Of a stretch of 56,791 nt of DNA, positions 19,131 to 28,274 are shown piece after piece. The translations under genes and the position numbers were made by a program. The stretch covers positions 1 to 56,791 of the forward strand of contig CAIWDD010000010.1 of NCBI GenBank assembly GCA_903911355.1, in the 5' to 3' direction. The notes under the pieces are model-generated. The model did not search any database, was not told the origin of the DNA, and worked only from the letters and a program-made list of their open reading frames with translations. Position 1 is the stretch's first letter; each line of letters starts with the position of its first letter. This DNA comes from an uncultured Nodularia sp. GTDB lineage: Bacteria > Cyanobacteriota > Cyanobacteriia > Cyanobacteriales > Nostocaceae.

Positions 19131-20765
19131 ATGACAAGCTTTAATCGCTCTACCACTCGTCGGTTGAAAACATTAACTCAAATTCCTTCTGTATGGGAGG
19201 GCGATCGCCGTCCAATGTCATCGTCGCCAACATCAGCTTCAGACTCCCAGAGCAACGGTGAATGTATTCTTTGGGTAGATGGTTCCCAAGGTGTGGTGCG
19301 GGGGATGGATGTAGTATCTCCTGAAATAGGTCCAGAAGCAATTGTTCGGACATTAATGCGTGCAATGGAGCATCCCCATAGCCCTGGTAAACCCGCCAGA
19401 CCCCAAAAGATTGTAGTTAAAGACCGAGAAATTCAGTTTTACCTGCGGGGTGTGCTGCAAGGCTTGGATATTAGCATTGATTACGTTCCCGAATTGCCCT
19501 TAATCGACGAACTCTTCCGCGGATTTACTGAAATACAGGATAACCAAGTTCCCGATTTACCTCCCCAATATGCACAAGTATTGCGTGATCAGGCCTTCGC
19601 TGTTTGGCACACCGCACCTTGGGAATTTTTACAAGAACAACAAATATTGTCAATAGAGATTAATAACTGGGACGTTGGTACACTCTACGTTTCCGTAATG
19701 GGGATGCTAGGGATGGAGTACGGTATTTTACTTTATCGCTCCGAAGATTCTCTGAGGCAGTTTCGGGCAGAAGTTTTAGAGGATGACGAATCACAAGCAC
19801 ATTTAGAAGAGGCTTTCCTCAAACAAGACTGTCTATTTCTGACTTTTGAAAGTGAAGATGAAGATGAAGATGAAATCGATGGGGACGAGGATTTAAGCGA
19901 TTTACCCATATCGGAAATTGAGCCTACTTTCGGTAATATCCACCCATTAGAAGGATTGCGGTCGGTTTTGTATGAAGAGGAAGCACTAGCAGTGTTTGTG
20001 GCTCTAGAGAGCCTGATCCGCTTTATCCGCGATTACCATAACCAGCTCGATACTGAAACTTTTCCTACCCTCAGCCATCGCTATCGGATTTCTGTACCTA
20101 AATCCAATTCAGAATCAATTAAGTCTTTGTCTGTCACTGTCTCCACTATGCCGCAATTAGCAGCAGAATTAGAGGAAATGGCAGGTTGGGACATGGAAGA
20201 ACTAGAAATGGGAGCCGAAGACTCGCCTGATTTTCCTGGCTTGCGAGATGACCTGATCCCACAAAATTCTTTTATCAGTCTGGGAGTAATCTCTTGGGAA
20301 ATGTTAGACTCATTGCGTCAAGGAGTTCTAAATTATCAATCTGCCGAAATATCAAAAGTGGGTGATGGATTACCAGTAGTTTTAATTCAAACCTCACGAC
20401 CCAAGGCTAAAACTATCATTGAAAATATTGTCGCAGCCGGCGGACTCAAAGCCATTTGCTTTAATCCGGGTGCTGATCCTTTTGATGGCGATCGCTACGA
20501 TTTAGGTTTGTTACAAACTGAAAATGGTGAATTATTCTTGTTCGGTGAATTTTTAGATGATGATCCAACCCATGGAGAAGCCCGGAAAAAGTGGGATGAG
20601 CGGTGTAAAAACACCAACGGCTACTGTGGTTTGATTATTGCCAAAGGAATAAAAGGATCTACCAGTCGCAACCCCCAATTAGGAGATATGATGGCTTTAT
20701 TTGAAGCCCACTCACTTCCTCATCAAGCCCTAGGTTTTGGCACTCTGCAACTCATGCCTGAGTGA
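19131..20765 (+). CDS. DUF6930-like conserved cyanobacterial protein
   Basis: A soluble protein of 544 residues that I place, with moderate trust, in the DUF6930 family of cyanobacterial proteins. ILWVDGSQGVVRGMDVVSPE begins the first conserved domain after a Ser-rich disordered start; RPQKIVVKDREIQFYLRG follows. An acidic run (ESEDEDEDEIDGDEDL, about residues 240-256) divides the halves. The C-terminal half has NPGADPFDGDRYDLGLLQ and RKKWDERCKNTNGYCGLIIAKG. There is no signal peptide or membrane segment. Its function is unknown. It is followed 90 bp later by zds. Confidence 0.75.
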   Translation: MTSFNRSTTRRLKTLTQIPSVWEGDRRPMSSSPTSASDSQSNGECILWVDGSQGVVRGMDVVSPEIGPEAIVRTLMRAMEHPHSPGKPARPQKIVVKDREIQFYLRGVLQGLDISIDYVPELPLIDELFRGFTEIQDNQVPDLPPQYAQVLRDQAFAVWHTAPWEFLQEQQILSIEINNWDVGTLYVSVMGMLGMEYGILLYRSEDSLRQFRAEVLEDDESQAHLEEAFLKQDCLFLTFESEDEDEDEIDGDEDLSDLPISEIEPTFGNIHPLEGLRSVLYEEEALAVFVALESLIRFIRDYHNQLDTETFPTLSHRYRISVPKSNSESIKSLSVTVSTMPQLAAELEEMAGWDMEELEMGAEDSPDFPGLRDDLIPQNSFISLGVISWEMLDSLRQGVLNYQSAEISKVGDGLPVVLIQTSRPKAKTIIENIVAAGGLKAICFNPGADPFDGDRYDLGLLQTENGELFLFGEFLDDDPTHGEARKKWDERCKNTNGYCGLIIAKGIKGSTSRNPQLGDMMALFEAHSLPHQALGFGTLQLMPE

Positions 20766-20855
20766 GAATTTCAATGAAACTTACCCAAGAATCAATAGCT
20801 AATTCCGCTACCAACTCAGTTACAATTTGTAAAGAAACTGAAAGGGTAAGATGGA

Positions 20856-22295
20856 ATGCGCGTTGCAATTGTGGGTGCGGGACTGGCTGGGCTAGCAACC
20901 GCAGTAGATTTGGCTGATGCTGGTTGTGAAGTAGAGATTTTTGAGTCCCGCCCATTTGTTGGTGGTAAAGTCAGTAGTTGGGTAGATGAAGATGGCAACC
21001 ATATTGAAATGGGATTGCACGTATTTTTTGGTTGTTACTACCAGCTATTTGATTTAATGGAGAAAGTGGGGGCATTATCCAATTTACGCCTAAAAGAACA
21101 TACCCACACTTTTATTAATCAAGGGGGACGTACTGGTAGTTTAGATTTTCGCTTTATTACTGGTGCGCCTTTCAATGGATTAAAGGCATTTTTTACAACT
21201 TCTCAATTATCATTACAAGATAAACTACAAAATGCCATCGCCTTGGGTACTAGCCCCATCGTTCGCGGATTAGTAGACTTCAACGGGGCGATGAAAACTA
21301 TCCGTAACTTAGATAAAGTTAGCTTTGCTGAATGGTTCCGCAGTCACGGCGGTAGTGAGGGTAGTATCAAACGGATGTGGAACCCCATTGCTTATGCTTT
21401 GGGATTTATTGATTGTGATCATATTTCCGCCCGTTGTATGTTGACAATCTTCCAGTTTTTTGCATCTAAAACTGAAGCCTCAATTATGCGGATGCTGGAA
21501 GGTTCCCCAGATGAGTATTTGCACAAGCCCATCCTGAAATATTTAGAAGCAAGAAACGTTAAAATTCATACTCGTCACCAAGTCAGGGAAATTCAATTTA
21601 CTCAATCAGGAGAACAAACTCAGGTAACTGGTATTGTAGTTGCCCAAGGTGACACCACACAAACCGTTAGGGCTGATGCTTACCTCTGTGCTTGCGATGT
21701 CCCAGGGATTCAGCGTATATTACCCCAAGAGTGGCGTAAGTGGTCGGAATTTGACAATATTTATAAATTAGATGCAGTACCCGTGGCCACAGTACAGCTG
21801 CGATTTGATGGCTGGGTAACAGAACTCCAAGATGAAAACGAACGCAAACAGCTAAATCATGCCGCAGGGATAGATAATTTACTCTATACCGCCGATGCTG
21901 ACTTTTCTTGTTTTGCTGATTTAGCCCTGGCTAGTCCCAGTGATTATTATCGCCCGGGACAAGGGTCTTTATTACAGTTGGTACTCACACCGGGAGATCC
22001 TTTTATTAAACAAACCAATGAAGCGATCGCCCAACACGTCCTCAAACAAGTTCATGAACTGTTCCCCTCATCCCGCGAACTGAATATGACTTGGTATAGT
22101 GTTGTAAAACTGGCGAAATCACTCTACCGAGAAGCACCAGGGATGGATCCTTACCGTCCTAACCAAAAAACCCCAGTGCATAACTTCTTTTTAGCAGGTA
22201 GTTATACTCAACAAGATTATATTGACAGCATGGAGGGAGCAACCATTTCTGGACGGCGTGCAGCAAAAGTGATTTTAGAGAACCTGAAACAATAA
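20856..22295 (+). CDS. zds: 9,9'-di-cis-zeta-carotene desaturase
   Basis: A 479-residue FAD-dependent desaturase (plant-type, also called crtQ) that introduces two double bases' worth of unsaturation on the path from zeta-carotene to lycopene using plastoquinone. The FAD dinucleotide motif [18 protein letters not shown] opens the protein, followed by GGKVSSWVD and [17 protein letters not shown], the desaturase signature. The C-terminus has [18 protein letters not shown], the flavin-binding carotenoid-desaturase motif. Closely related phytoene desaturase (PDS) differs in these blocks. It starts at ATG after an AAGGG-type ribosome site. The SRPBCC gene follows within 31 bp. Confidence 0.94.
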   Translation: MRVAIVGAGLAGLATAVDLADAGCEVEIFESRPFVGGKVSSWVDEDGNHIEMGLHVFFGCYYQLFDLMEKVGALSNLRLKEHTHTFINQGGRTGSLDFRFITGAPFNGLKAFFTTSQLSLQDKLQNAIALGTSPIVRGLVDFNGAMKTIRNLDKVSFAEWFRSHGGSEGSIKRMWNPIAYALGFIDCDHISARCMLTIFQFFASKTEASIMRMLEGSPDEYLHKPILKYLEARNVKIHTRHQVREIQFTQSGEQTQVTGIVVAQGDTTQTVRADAYLCACDVPGIQRILPQEWRKWSEFDNIYKLDAVPVATVQLRFDGWVTELQDENERKQLNHAAGIDNLLYTADADFSCFADLALASPSDYYRPGQGSLLQLVLTPGDPFIKQTNEAIAQHVLKQVHELFPSSRELNMTWYSVVKLAKSLYREAPGMDPYRPNQKTPVHNFFLAGSYTQQDYIDSMEGATISGRRAAKVILENLKQ

Positions 22296-22326
22296 GCAAA
22301 CGCACTAAGCAGAGGAATCAAAGAAA

Positions 22327-22773
22327 ATGGCAGAGTGGTTAGAGCATAGTGTGCAGATTGAAGTCGATGCTCCCATAGAAATAGTATGGGGTCTGTGGTC
22401 TGACTTAGAGCAAATGCCCCGTTGGATGAAGTGGATTGATTCTGTCAGGATTTCCCCAGACAACCCCGACATATCTCTATGGAAACTGAGTACAGGGGGT
22501 CTGGAATTTAAATGGAAATCCCGGATGCTCAAGGTCGTCAAAGAGCAAATTATTCAATGGGAATCCGTTGATGGTCTGCCAAATCAAGGTGCCATCCGCT
22601 TTTATGACCGCCATGGTAGTAGTATTGTCAAAATGACGGTTTCCTATGCCATCCCTGGAATTATTGGCAAAATTATGGATAACTTGTTTTTGGGGCGGGT
22701 AGTTGAGTCTACCATTCAAGCTGATTTGGAAAGGTTCAAAGAATATGCTTTGAATGTTAAATCTCAAAGCTAA
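22327..22773 (+). CDS. SRPBCC family (polyketide cyclase/START-like) protein
   Basis: A START-fold protein of 148 residues. HSVQIEVDAPIEIVWGLWSD and MPRWMKWIDSVRI form the first strand, helix and entry of the hydrophobic cavity. GRVVESTIQADLERFKEYA is the long C-terminal helix that covers it. It follows zds on the same strand within about 31 bp. This neighbourhood is one I recall from other cyanobacteria, so a role in binding a carotenoid or quinone is a reasonable guess, not shown. Confidence 0.85.
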   Translation: MAEWLEHSVQIEVDAPIEIVWGLWSDLEQMPRWMKWIDSVRISPDNPDISLWKLSTGGLEFKWKSRMLKVVKEQIIQWESVDGLPNQGAIRFYDRHGSSIVKMTVSYAIPGIIGKIMDNLFLGRVVESTIQADLERFKEYALNVKSQS

Positions 22774-22792
22774 CCACCCTGAGCAATTAAAT

Positions 22793-22850
22793 ACTATGGG
22801 GGGTTACACACCTTTGGTTTTGGTAGGTTTTGGTAGTGTATCCCCCGTAG
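22793..22850 (+). terminator. Imperfect hairpin after the SRPBCC gene
   Basis: ACTATGGGGGGTTACAC (22793-22809) can pair with GTGTATCCCCCGTAGT (about 22836-22850) with two mismatches across a loop that holds GGTTTTGGTA repeats. A probable terminator for zds-SRPBCC, although the T-tract is weak. Confidence 0.45.
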
Positions 22851-22929
22851 TTTCATCAGCAATAATTATTGCTATAGCTTTATGATACCTAAATATTAAA
22901 TCCTCACCTAACAAAATCAGGACAAAAAA

Positions 22930-23169
22930 TTACCAAGTAGGGTCACCATACAAATTAATGATCATTTCTTCGCGCTCTGGTGACACTGAGGAAATACAGG
23001 CGCGAATGACTTCGCCATCTTCTAGTTCAACAGTGCAAGCATGACAAGAACCCATGAGGCACCCGGTGGCAATAAACACCCCAGCCCGTTGCGCTACATC
23101 TAACAGCGGTTCTCCCACTTCGGCATTAACAGTCACATCATCTGGCAAAAAGCGGACGCGAATAGTCAT
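22930..23169 (-). CDS. 2Fe-2S ferredoxin-like protein
   Basis: A 79-residue protein with the plant-ferredoxin fold. The four cluster cysteines are Cys-37, Cys-42, Cys-45 and Cys-58, in GCLMGSCHACTVELEDGEVI then RACIS (C-x4-C-x2-C-x12-C). The last spacing is much shorter than in photosynthetic PetF and is closer to the small iron-sulfur domains of molybdenum hydroxylases and related ferredoxins. The ATG at 23169 is preferred to the TTG two codons upstream. It lies 15 bp downstream of cobQ on the same strand, so the two are probably cotranscribed. Confidence 0.88.
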   Translation of the reverse strand: MTIRVRFLPDDVTVNAEVGEPLLDVAQRAGVFIATGCLMGSCHACTVELEDGEVIRACISSVSPEREEMIINLYGDPTW

Positions 23170-23184
23170 GAACAATAATTTTAG

Positions 23185-24660
23185 TTAAGGTAAAATTGGC
23201 TCTAAGTTTAAATGGGTTTCAATTTGTGTAGCCAGAGAGTCTAAAATTTGTTCTCGATGTTCCTTGTAGTTAGCAACACCTGTAGGCAAAGATTTTAAAC
23301 CTCGTTGTTGACGCAGGCGATTTAACCAAGCCCGTCGCCAAGGGCCATTATCAAACAGTCCATGGAGATATGTACCCCAAACAGACTGAGAGTTATCCAC
23401 TAGTCCTAAATTAGCATCATCAAATAAATGATGGTATCCTGGGTTATCTTCTGATTGTTCTATGCGCGATCGCCCTTGGTGGATTTCAAAGCCATTCACC
23501 GGTAAACCCATTTGGGGATAATTGGAGCTAACTTGGCGCTGACGAGCAATTTTCTGCCCCGTAATTACAGTTCTAATGGGTAAAAGATTTAACCCCTGAA
23601 ATCTACCAGCTTGTCCTTCTACTCCTTCGGGATCAGCGATAATTTGCCCTAGCATTTGATAGCCGCCGCAAATACCTAACACTGTACCGCCAGAAGCTGC
23701 ATAGTTTTTAATTGCTTCCGACATACCCGTTTTATGCATTAGTAGCAAGTCGGTAATTGTGGTCTTTGTTCCTGGGATAATTACGGCATCTGGATGTCCT
23801 AAATCTTGCTTCATACTCAGAAATTTTACCGCAACACTCGGCTCCGACTCCAAGGGGTCAAAATCGGTAAAGTTAGCAATTCTGGGTAAGCGAATAACAG
23901 TGATATTCAGGTCAGTATTGGTTTTGTATGACTTACGTTCTAGTAGGTCTAGGGAGTCTTCGGCGGGAAAAATTTCTTGAAAATAAGGGATCACACCAAT
24001 CACAGGAATGCCAATACGTTCTTCTAACCATTTTATCCCCGGTTGCAAAAGCGATCGCTGACCCCGGAATTTGTTAATTACTATACCTTTAATTAATTGA
24101 CGTTCTTCTGGTTCTAGTAACTCCAGAGTTCCCACCACATGAGCAAAAGCACCACCCCGGTCAATATCAACCACTAATATAGTTGGTGCATTCAAATATT
24201 TTGCTATCCGCATATTAGTTAAGTCGCGGTGCTTGAGGTTAATCTCCGCCGGACTACCCGCACCTTCACAGACAAGCAAATCAAATTCTGTGGATAAATG
24301 TTTTAGAGACTCTTCTATTGCCTGCCAACCAATATTAAAGTATTGTTCATAATAATCTGAAGCTTTAACTTTGCCTACAGATCTACCTTTGATAATCACT
24401 TGGGATGTCATATCCCCCTGGGGTTTGAGCAAAATCGGGTTCATTTCTACCCCAGGGACAACACCAGCAGCCCAAGCTTGTACTGCTTGAGCATAACCAA
24501 TTTCTCCCCCATTGGCGGTGACATAGGCATTCAGAGCCATGTTTTGACCTTTAAAGGGAGCCACCCGCCAACCACGCCGCGACAGAATCCGACAAATAGC
24601 TGTACTTATCAGTGATTTCCCTGCGTGGGATGTTGTTCCCACTACCATAATTGCTTTCAT
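23185..24660 (-). CDS. cobQ: Cobyric acid synthase
   Basis: A glutamine-dependent amidotransferase of 491 residues that amidates positions b, d, e and g of adenosylcobyrinic a,c-diamide in cobalamin synthesis. The N-terminal synthetase has VGTTSHAGKSLIST (P-loop-like) and CEGAGSPAEINL. The C-terminal class I glutaminase-like domain has the nucleophile in VLGICGGYQMLG (about residue 336) and the histidine in GTYLHGLFDN. The length is normal and the start ATG. It is followed by a ferredoxin gene and preceded, 9 bp away, by a small hypothetical gene on the same strand. Confidence 0.95.
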   Translation of the reverse strand: MKAIMVVGTTSHAGKSLISTAICRILSRRGWRVAPFKGQNMALNAYVTANGGEIGYAQAVQAWAAGVVPGVEMNPILLKPQGDMTSQVIIKGRSVGKVKASDYYEQYFNIGWQAIEESLKHLSTEFDLLVCEGAGSPAEINLKHRDLTNMRIAKYLNAPTILVVDIDRGGAFAHVVGTLELLEPEERQLIKGIVINKFRGQRSLLQPGIKWLEERIGIPVIGVIPYFQEIFPAEDSLDLLERKSYKTNTDLNITVIRLPRIANFTDFDPLESEPSVAVKFLSMKQDLGHPDAVIIPGTKTTITDLLLMHKTGMSEAIKNYAASGGTVLGICGGYQMLGQIIADPEGVEGQAGRFQGLNLLPIRTVITGQKIARQRQVSSNYPQMGLPVNGFEIHQGRSRIEQSEDNPGYHHLFDDANLGLVDNSQSVWGTYLHGLFDNGPWRRAWLNRLRQQRGLKSLPTGVANYKEHREQILDSLATQIETHLNLEPILP

Positions 24661-24669
24661 AGTTCGTAA

Positions 24670-25062
24670 TTAAAAGGGTAGTCGAAACCAGTAAACTACC
24701 GCATTATACAAGCGATCGCTCCAGGAAGCATTAGGCCAATTTTGGCCATGGAATTGTTCCACCAACAGATGACCTAGAGGAGTGAGGCGGAAACTATCCG
24801 TAATTCCCTGACCATCGACCTCTCGCCGCAGAATACCCACTTGAATCAGCCAGTTTAAAGCATCATCACAAGCCAATTCTGATAAAGGGCTTTTAGTATA
24901 GCCATTCTGGACACCATTTTCCATAGCGATGGCACTTAATGGTAAACTCTGCTGACGCATAGCTTGCAACAATACAAGATTAAAAGGAGAGCATATAAGC
25001 GATCGCCTAGCCCTTTCTACTGTACTACTGGCATAAGATAACGTTTTCTGGTTATTAGTCAT
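24670..25062 (-). CDS. Conserved cyanobacterial hypothetical protein (Npun_F0494-like)
   Basis: A soluble protein of 130 residues. RARRSLICSPFNLVLLQAMR and DDALNWLIQVGILRREVDGQG look like a winged-helix-type helical domain, followed by FRLTPLGHLLVEQFH. I associate it with the cyanobacterial Npun_F0494 family, with limited certainty. A DNA-binding role is possible from the winged-helix look but unproved. It is the first gene of the minus-strand run with cobQ and the ferredoxin, with only 9 bp to cobQ. Confidence 0.7.
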   Translation of the reverse strand: MTNNQKTLSYASSTVERARRSLICSPFNLVLLQAMRQQSLPLSAIAMENGVQNGYTKSPLSELACDDALNWLIQVGILRREVDGQGITDSFRLTPLGHLLVEQFHGQNWPNASWSDRLYNAVVYWFRLPF

Positions 25063-25168
25063 TGGTCACTCCCCAATTTTGAGTACCATTTTTTTGAGTC
25101 AATTCCTTAAATATTGTAAATTATTGTAAAATTTCAAAGTCATCAATTTCAAACAGGAAAGGTTCATT

Positions 25169-25606
25169 ATGCCTCTAGCAGTTGGTACGGATGCACCTGC
25201 ATTTACCGTCAAAGATACTAACGGTAATACCGTCTCATTATCTGATTTTGCTGGTAAGACAGTTGTTTTATACTTCTACCCCAAAGATGACACCCCGGGT
25301 TGCACCAAACAAGCTTGTAGCTTCCGGGATGCTCAACCTGAATATTTAGGTAAAGATGTAGTGGTGCTGGGAGTCAGCGCCGATGATCAAGCCTCTCATC
25401 AGGCCTTTACCCAAAAATATGATCTCAACTTTCCTTTGTTGGCTGACACTAACCAAAGTTTAATCAAGGCTTATGATGTCGATGGCGGTGGTTACGCCAA
25501 GCGTGTTACCTACGTAATTGACCCTAACGGCAAAATCGTTCATGTTGACGCTAGTGTAAATACTACTACTCACGCCAGTGATGTTTTAGCGGCACTTGGT
25601 CTGTAG
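25169..25606 (+). CDS. Thioredoxin-dependent peroxiredoxin (PrxQ/BCP type)
   Basis: A thiol peroxidase of 145 residues that reduces hydrogen peroxide and organic hydroperoxides with electrons from thioredoxin. The peroxidatic Cys-45 and resolving Cys-50 lie in TPGCTKQACSFRD, the five-residue spacing of BCP/PrxQ enzymes. VVLYFYPKDDTPGC and TYVIDPNGKIVHV are conserved blocks. There is no signal peptide, so it is cytosolic. It starts at ATG after an AGGAAAGG ribosome site and ends before a perfect 11-bp hairpin. Confidence 0.93.
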   Translation: MPLAVGTDAPAFTVKDTNGNTVSLSDFAGKTVVLYFYPKDDTPGCTKQACSFRDAQPEYLGKDVVVLGVSADDQASHQAFTQKYDLNFPLLADTNQSLIKAYDVDGGGYAKRVTYVIDPNGKIVHVDASVNTTTHASDVLAALGL

Positions 25607-25650
25607 TTTTTAGATTTTGAATTAACCTTATACCGCTCGGTTAAACTTAC

Positions 25651-25676
25651 CCAAAACTACCCACTGGTAGTTTTGG
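25651..25676 (+). terminator. Hairpin after the peroxiredoxin gene
   Basis: A perfect inverted repeat CCAAAACTACC-CACT-GGTAGTTTTGG, 44 bases after the stop. No long T-run follows, so it may stabilise the mRNA end or act as a weak terminator. Confidence 0.55.
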
Positions 25677-25815
25677 CGTTAACTTCTTGTTTCATCGCGG
25701 TCTGAGAATGACTTCTCATATGCACTCTATTATGTGTACATAATGGTAGCAATGCCTATATTTGGGTAGAAGTTAAGTTGCAGCTTAGTCCCCATAAGGT
25801 TAATTCAAATCCAAT

Positions 25816-26169
25816 TTATGGTGATTCGGTTCCTTCAGGTAAAACCGATGGTGAATCTGTATTTGAGCGTTCCTGTTCTTGAAAAGCTTTTTGTTGTCTA
25901 GCTCTAAAGTCGGATGCAGCTGAGTCTATTTGTTGTTGTTGCTCATCAGCATTCCAGTTGACATTCCCCAAATTCGCCCGGTGAATAATATCAAACATAT
26001 TTAAATCACCTGAGTTTGGGCTAGCTAATGGGTCACTATTCTGGTTTGTACCACGATCTACAGAGTTAAATTGAGCCAGACTCGGTGGAGCCAGAAGCAA
26101 GGAAGCCACGCTAATTCCTGCAACACTGAGCAGGGAAAATCGAGTAACTGATAAAAATGGTTTTTCCAT
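25816..26169 (-). CDS. Exported hypothetical protein
   Basis: A 117-residue protein with a clear signal peptide: basic start, hydrophobic VAGISVASLLLAPPSLA, then AQFNSVD. The mature part is hydrophilic, with NQNSDPLASPNSGDLNMFD, a short helix NLGNVNWNADEQQQQID and a Ser/Pro/Glu tail. It has no cysteines and no recognised family. The mature part looks largely disordered. It lies just 48 bp from the stop of the ABC permease gene, same strand. Confidence 0.68.
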   Translation of the reverse strand: MEKPFLSVTRFSLLSVAGISVASLLLAPPSLAQFNSVDRGTNQNSDPLASPNSGDLNMFDIIHRANLGNVNWNADEQQQQIDSAASDFRARQQKAFQEQERSNTDSPSVLPEGTESP

Positions 26170-26217
26170 GGAGTTTTGACTGTAAAATCACTATCAACAA
26201 TTTAGCTGACTGACCTT

Positions 26218-27105
26218 CTAGGCCAGAGTCCGCCGCAGTCGGGTTTGAATGCTCAATAAAGCCACCAACGCAAAGCCAAACAACACCAGGAGCGCTCCCC
26301 CAAAGGTAACATTACCCCAAGGTGCTGACATGACTACACTATTTAGCCCCCAATCGCTATGAAGATATAGGTAACGAATTGGTTCTATAGCAAAGCTCAG
26401 GGGGTTGAGGGTAGCGACAATTTGCAACCACCCCGGCATAAAGGATAAGGGAGCTAAGGCGGTACTGGCAAACAATAACGGTAGGTTAGTGACGAAAATA
26501 ACCGCAATTAATTCAATGTGCCCAGGTAAGGCAAAGGCTAAACCCAGGGAAATGGCGGTTACACCCAAGGACAGCAGAAACACGATTAAGGCGATCGCAC
26601 TCAAACCGGCGGCATCCGGTAATCCGGCCCCAAGAAAGGCTGCTGCTGCTACAATTACCGCTGCTTGTAGTAAACTTTGGCTAATGATAAAGATGGCGGA
26701 AGCAAAGACAATGGAAAACCGAGAAGCTAAAGGTGCTACCAGTAACCGATTTAAAAAGCCAAATTCCCGGTCAAACATCACCGGCAACCCAGCATTCAAA
26801 GCACCCGCAAAAGCTGTAAACACAATTACGCCAGCAGCAAGGAATTGACCGTAATTTGTCGTAGTTCCAAACAAACCCTTGGGGGCATTTTGGAATAAAG
26901 CCCCAAATAGCACTAACCACATCACCGGCTGAATAATTCCAGCAACTAAGGTTGAGGGACGGCGTTGTAATTGAATAAACAACCGACGAGTTAAAGCTAA
27001 CGTCTCTTGTACTAGTTCACCCAATAAATTGGGGGCAGTATTCACATCTAATTCTGGCGATGCTAATTGCTGCCAATTCATTTCAGATTTAGGGGTAACA
27101 CTCAT
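26218..27105 (-). CDS. ABC-2 type transporter permease
   Basis: A 295-residue integral membrane protein of the ABC-2 (DrrB-like) family with six predicted helices. RRPSTLVAGIIQPVMWLVLFG opens the first helix, and MFDREFGFLNRLLVAPL is the conserved cytosolic coupling loop (about residues 110-126). NPLSFAIEPIRYLYLHSD is the typical C-terminal block. It pairs with the ATPase gene 47 bp upstream to make an exporter of a drug, lipid or polysaccharide; the substrate is unknown. Confidence 0.92.
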   Translation of the reverse strand: MSVTPKSEMNWQQLASPELDVNTAPNLLGELVQETLALTRRLFIQLQRRPSTLVAGIIQPVMWLVLFGALFQNAPKGLFGTTTNYGQFLAAGVIVFTAFAGALNAGLPVMFDREFGFLNRLLVAPLASRFSIVFASAIFIISQSLLQAAVIVAAAAFLGAGLPDAAGLSAIALIVFLLSLGVTAISLGLAFALPGHIELIAVIFVTNLPLLFASTALAPLSFMPGWLQIVATLNPLSFAIEPIRYLYLHSDWGLNSVVMSAPWGNVTFGGALLVLFGFALVALLSIQTRLRRTLA

Positions 27106-27152
27106 AGTAATTTAGGAAGTAGGGGAAAAGCGGGAAGTTCCATGACCAATGA

Positions 27153-28172
27153 CTATCTCATATTTTGCTTTTTCTCAGCTTTGAGATCGCGGGTGCTAAC
27201 TGCAGCGAGTTCTGCATCCAGCAAAGTTCGCCCAGTGGCCGCGAGGTAAACATCATCTAGGCTGGGCCGAGATTGAGAAATACCAAAGATCGGCAAGCCC
27301 ACAGTGTTGAGGGATTGCTGTATGGTAATTAAGGCATCATTTTCCGGTGTTACTACCAAGTTGAGGGAATTACCTTGAGCGCTGTTAATAATTACTTCTT
27401 GGACAAAGGGTAAGTTTTGTAACACTTGTTTGGCTTTTTCCGCTTCTTCTGCTGGTGAAAATTCCCGGATTCGCAGAGTGATGCGATCGCCCCCAACTTG
27501 ATCTTTTAATTGAGAAGGTGTACCCGCCGCAATCACCGTACCACGGTCAATAATAGCCACGCGATCGGCTAATGCGTCGATTTCTTCCAAGTAATGACTG
27601 GTAATCAATACTGTTGTTCCAGATGCGCGTAGCTGGCGTAAAAATTCCCAGACCACAAACCTGCTATCTATGTCAAGCCCCACTGTCGGCTCATCCAACA
27701 CTAAAACATCTGGAGCATGGAGTAAACCAGCTGCTAAGTCTAGGCGCTTGCGTAAACCACCGGAATAGGTTCCGGTCTTTTTATCGGCGTATTCCTGTAA
27801 ACCCAGTAAATTTAACACCATATCAATCCGCTGTTTAGCCACAGACCGGGGGATATGATACAGCGATGCTTGTAGTTGCAGTAGTTCCCGTCCAGTTAGA
27901 ACCTTATCTAATGCGACTTCTTGGGCCACATAACCCAGTTTTTGGCGAGCGATTTTCGGGTTCTCCGTCACCGATATACCAGATACTTCGATTTTCCCAG
28001 CATCCGGTGTCGTCAGAGTACATAAAGCTCGCAGAGTCGTAGTTTTACCCGCACCGTTAGGACCGAGTAAACCAAAGATTTCCCCCGGTTCCACCTCAAA
28101 GGATACATCTTTGACTGCGACTACTTTACCGTAGTTCTTTTGTAGCTTTTCAATTAAAACGGCAGGAGCCAT
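27153..28172 (-). CDS. ABC transporter ATP-binding protein (daunorubicin resistance / DrrA type)
   Basis: A 339-residue ATPase. Walker A is GPNGAGKTTT (about 38), the signature TYSGGLRKRLDLAAG (about 133), Walker B VLVLDEPTVGLD (about 155) and the switch histidine lies in ITSHYLEE. The extra C-terminal part (about 225-320, with SRPSLDDVYLAATGR) is the DrrA-type tail that contacts the permease. It starts at ATG, upstream of its permease, and the two form an operon. Confidence 0.93.
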   Translation of the reverse strand: MAPAVLIEKLQKNYGKVVAVKDVSFEVEPGEIFGLLGPNGAGKTTTLRALCTLTTPDAGKIEVSGISVTENPKIARQKLGYVAQEVALDKVLTGRELLQLQASLYHIPRSVAKQRIDMVLNLLGLQEYADKKTGTYSGGLRKRLDLAAGLLHAPDVLVLDEPTVGLDIDSRFVVWEFLRQLRASGTTVLITSHYLEEIDALADRVAIIDRGTVIAAGTPSQLKDQVGGDRITLRIREFSPAEEAEKAKQVLQNLPFVQEVIINSAQGNSLNLVVTPENDALITIQQSLNTVGLPIFGISQSRPSLDDVYLAATGRTLLDAELAAVSTRDLKAEKKQNMR

Positions 28173-28274
28173 GACAGCTTAAACTCTAACTATATAAATC
28201 TCAACAAATTCTATTTCTATTGTAGATGAGTAGTGAGAGGTCAGGCGATCGCTTGGTTACCTTCCATCACTTTA

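Noticed and set aside
18803-19144. Plus-strand open frame of 113 codons upstream of the DUF6930-like gene
   Set aside because: Composition is not protein-like, it overlaps the IscA start and the promoter region, and no family is visible.
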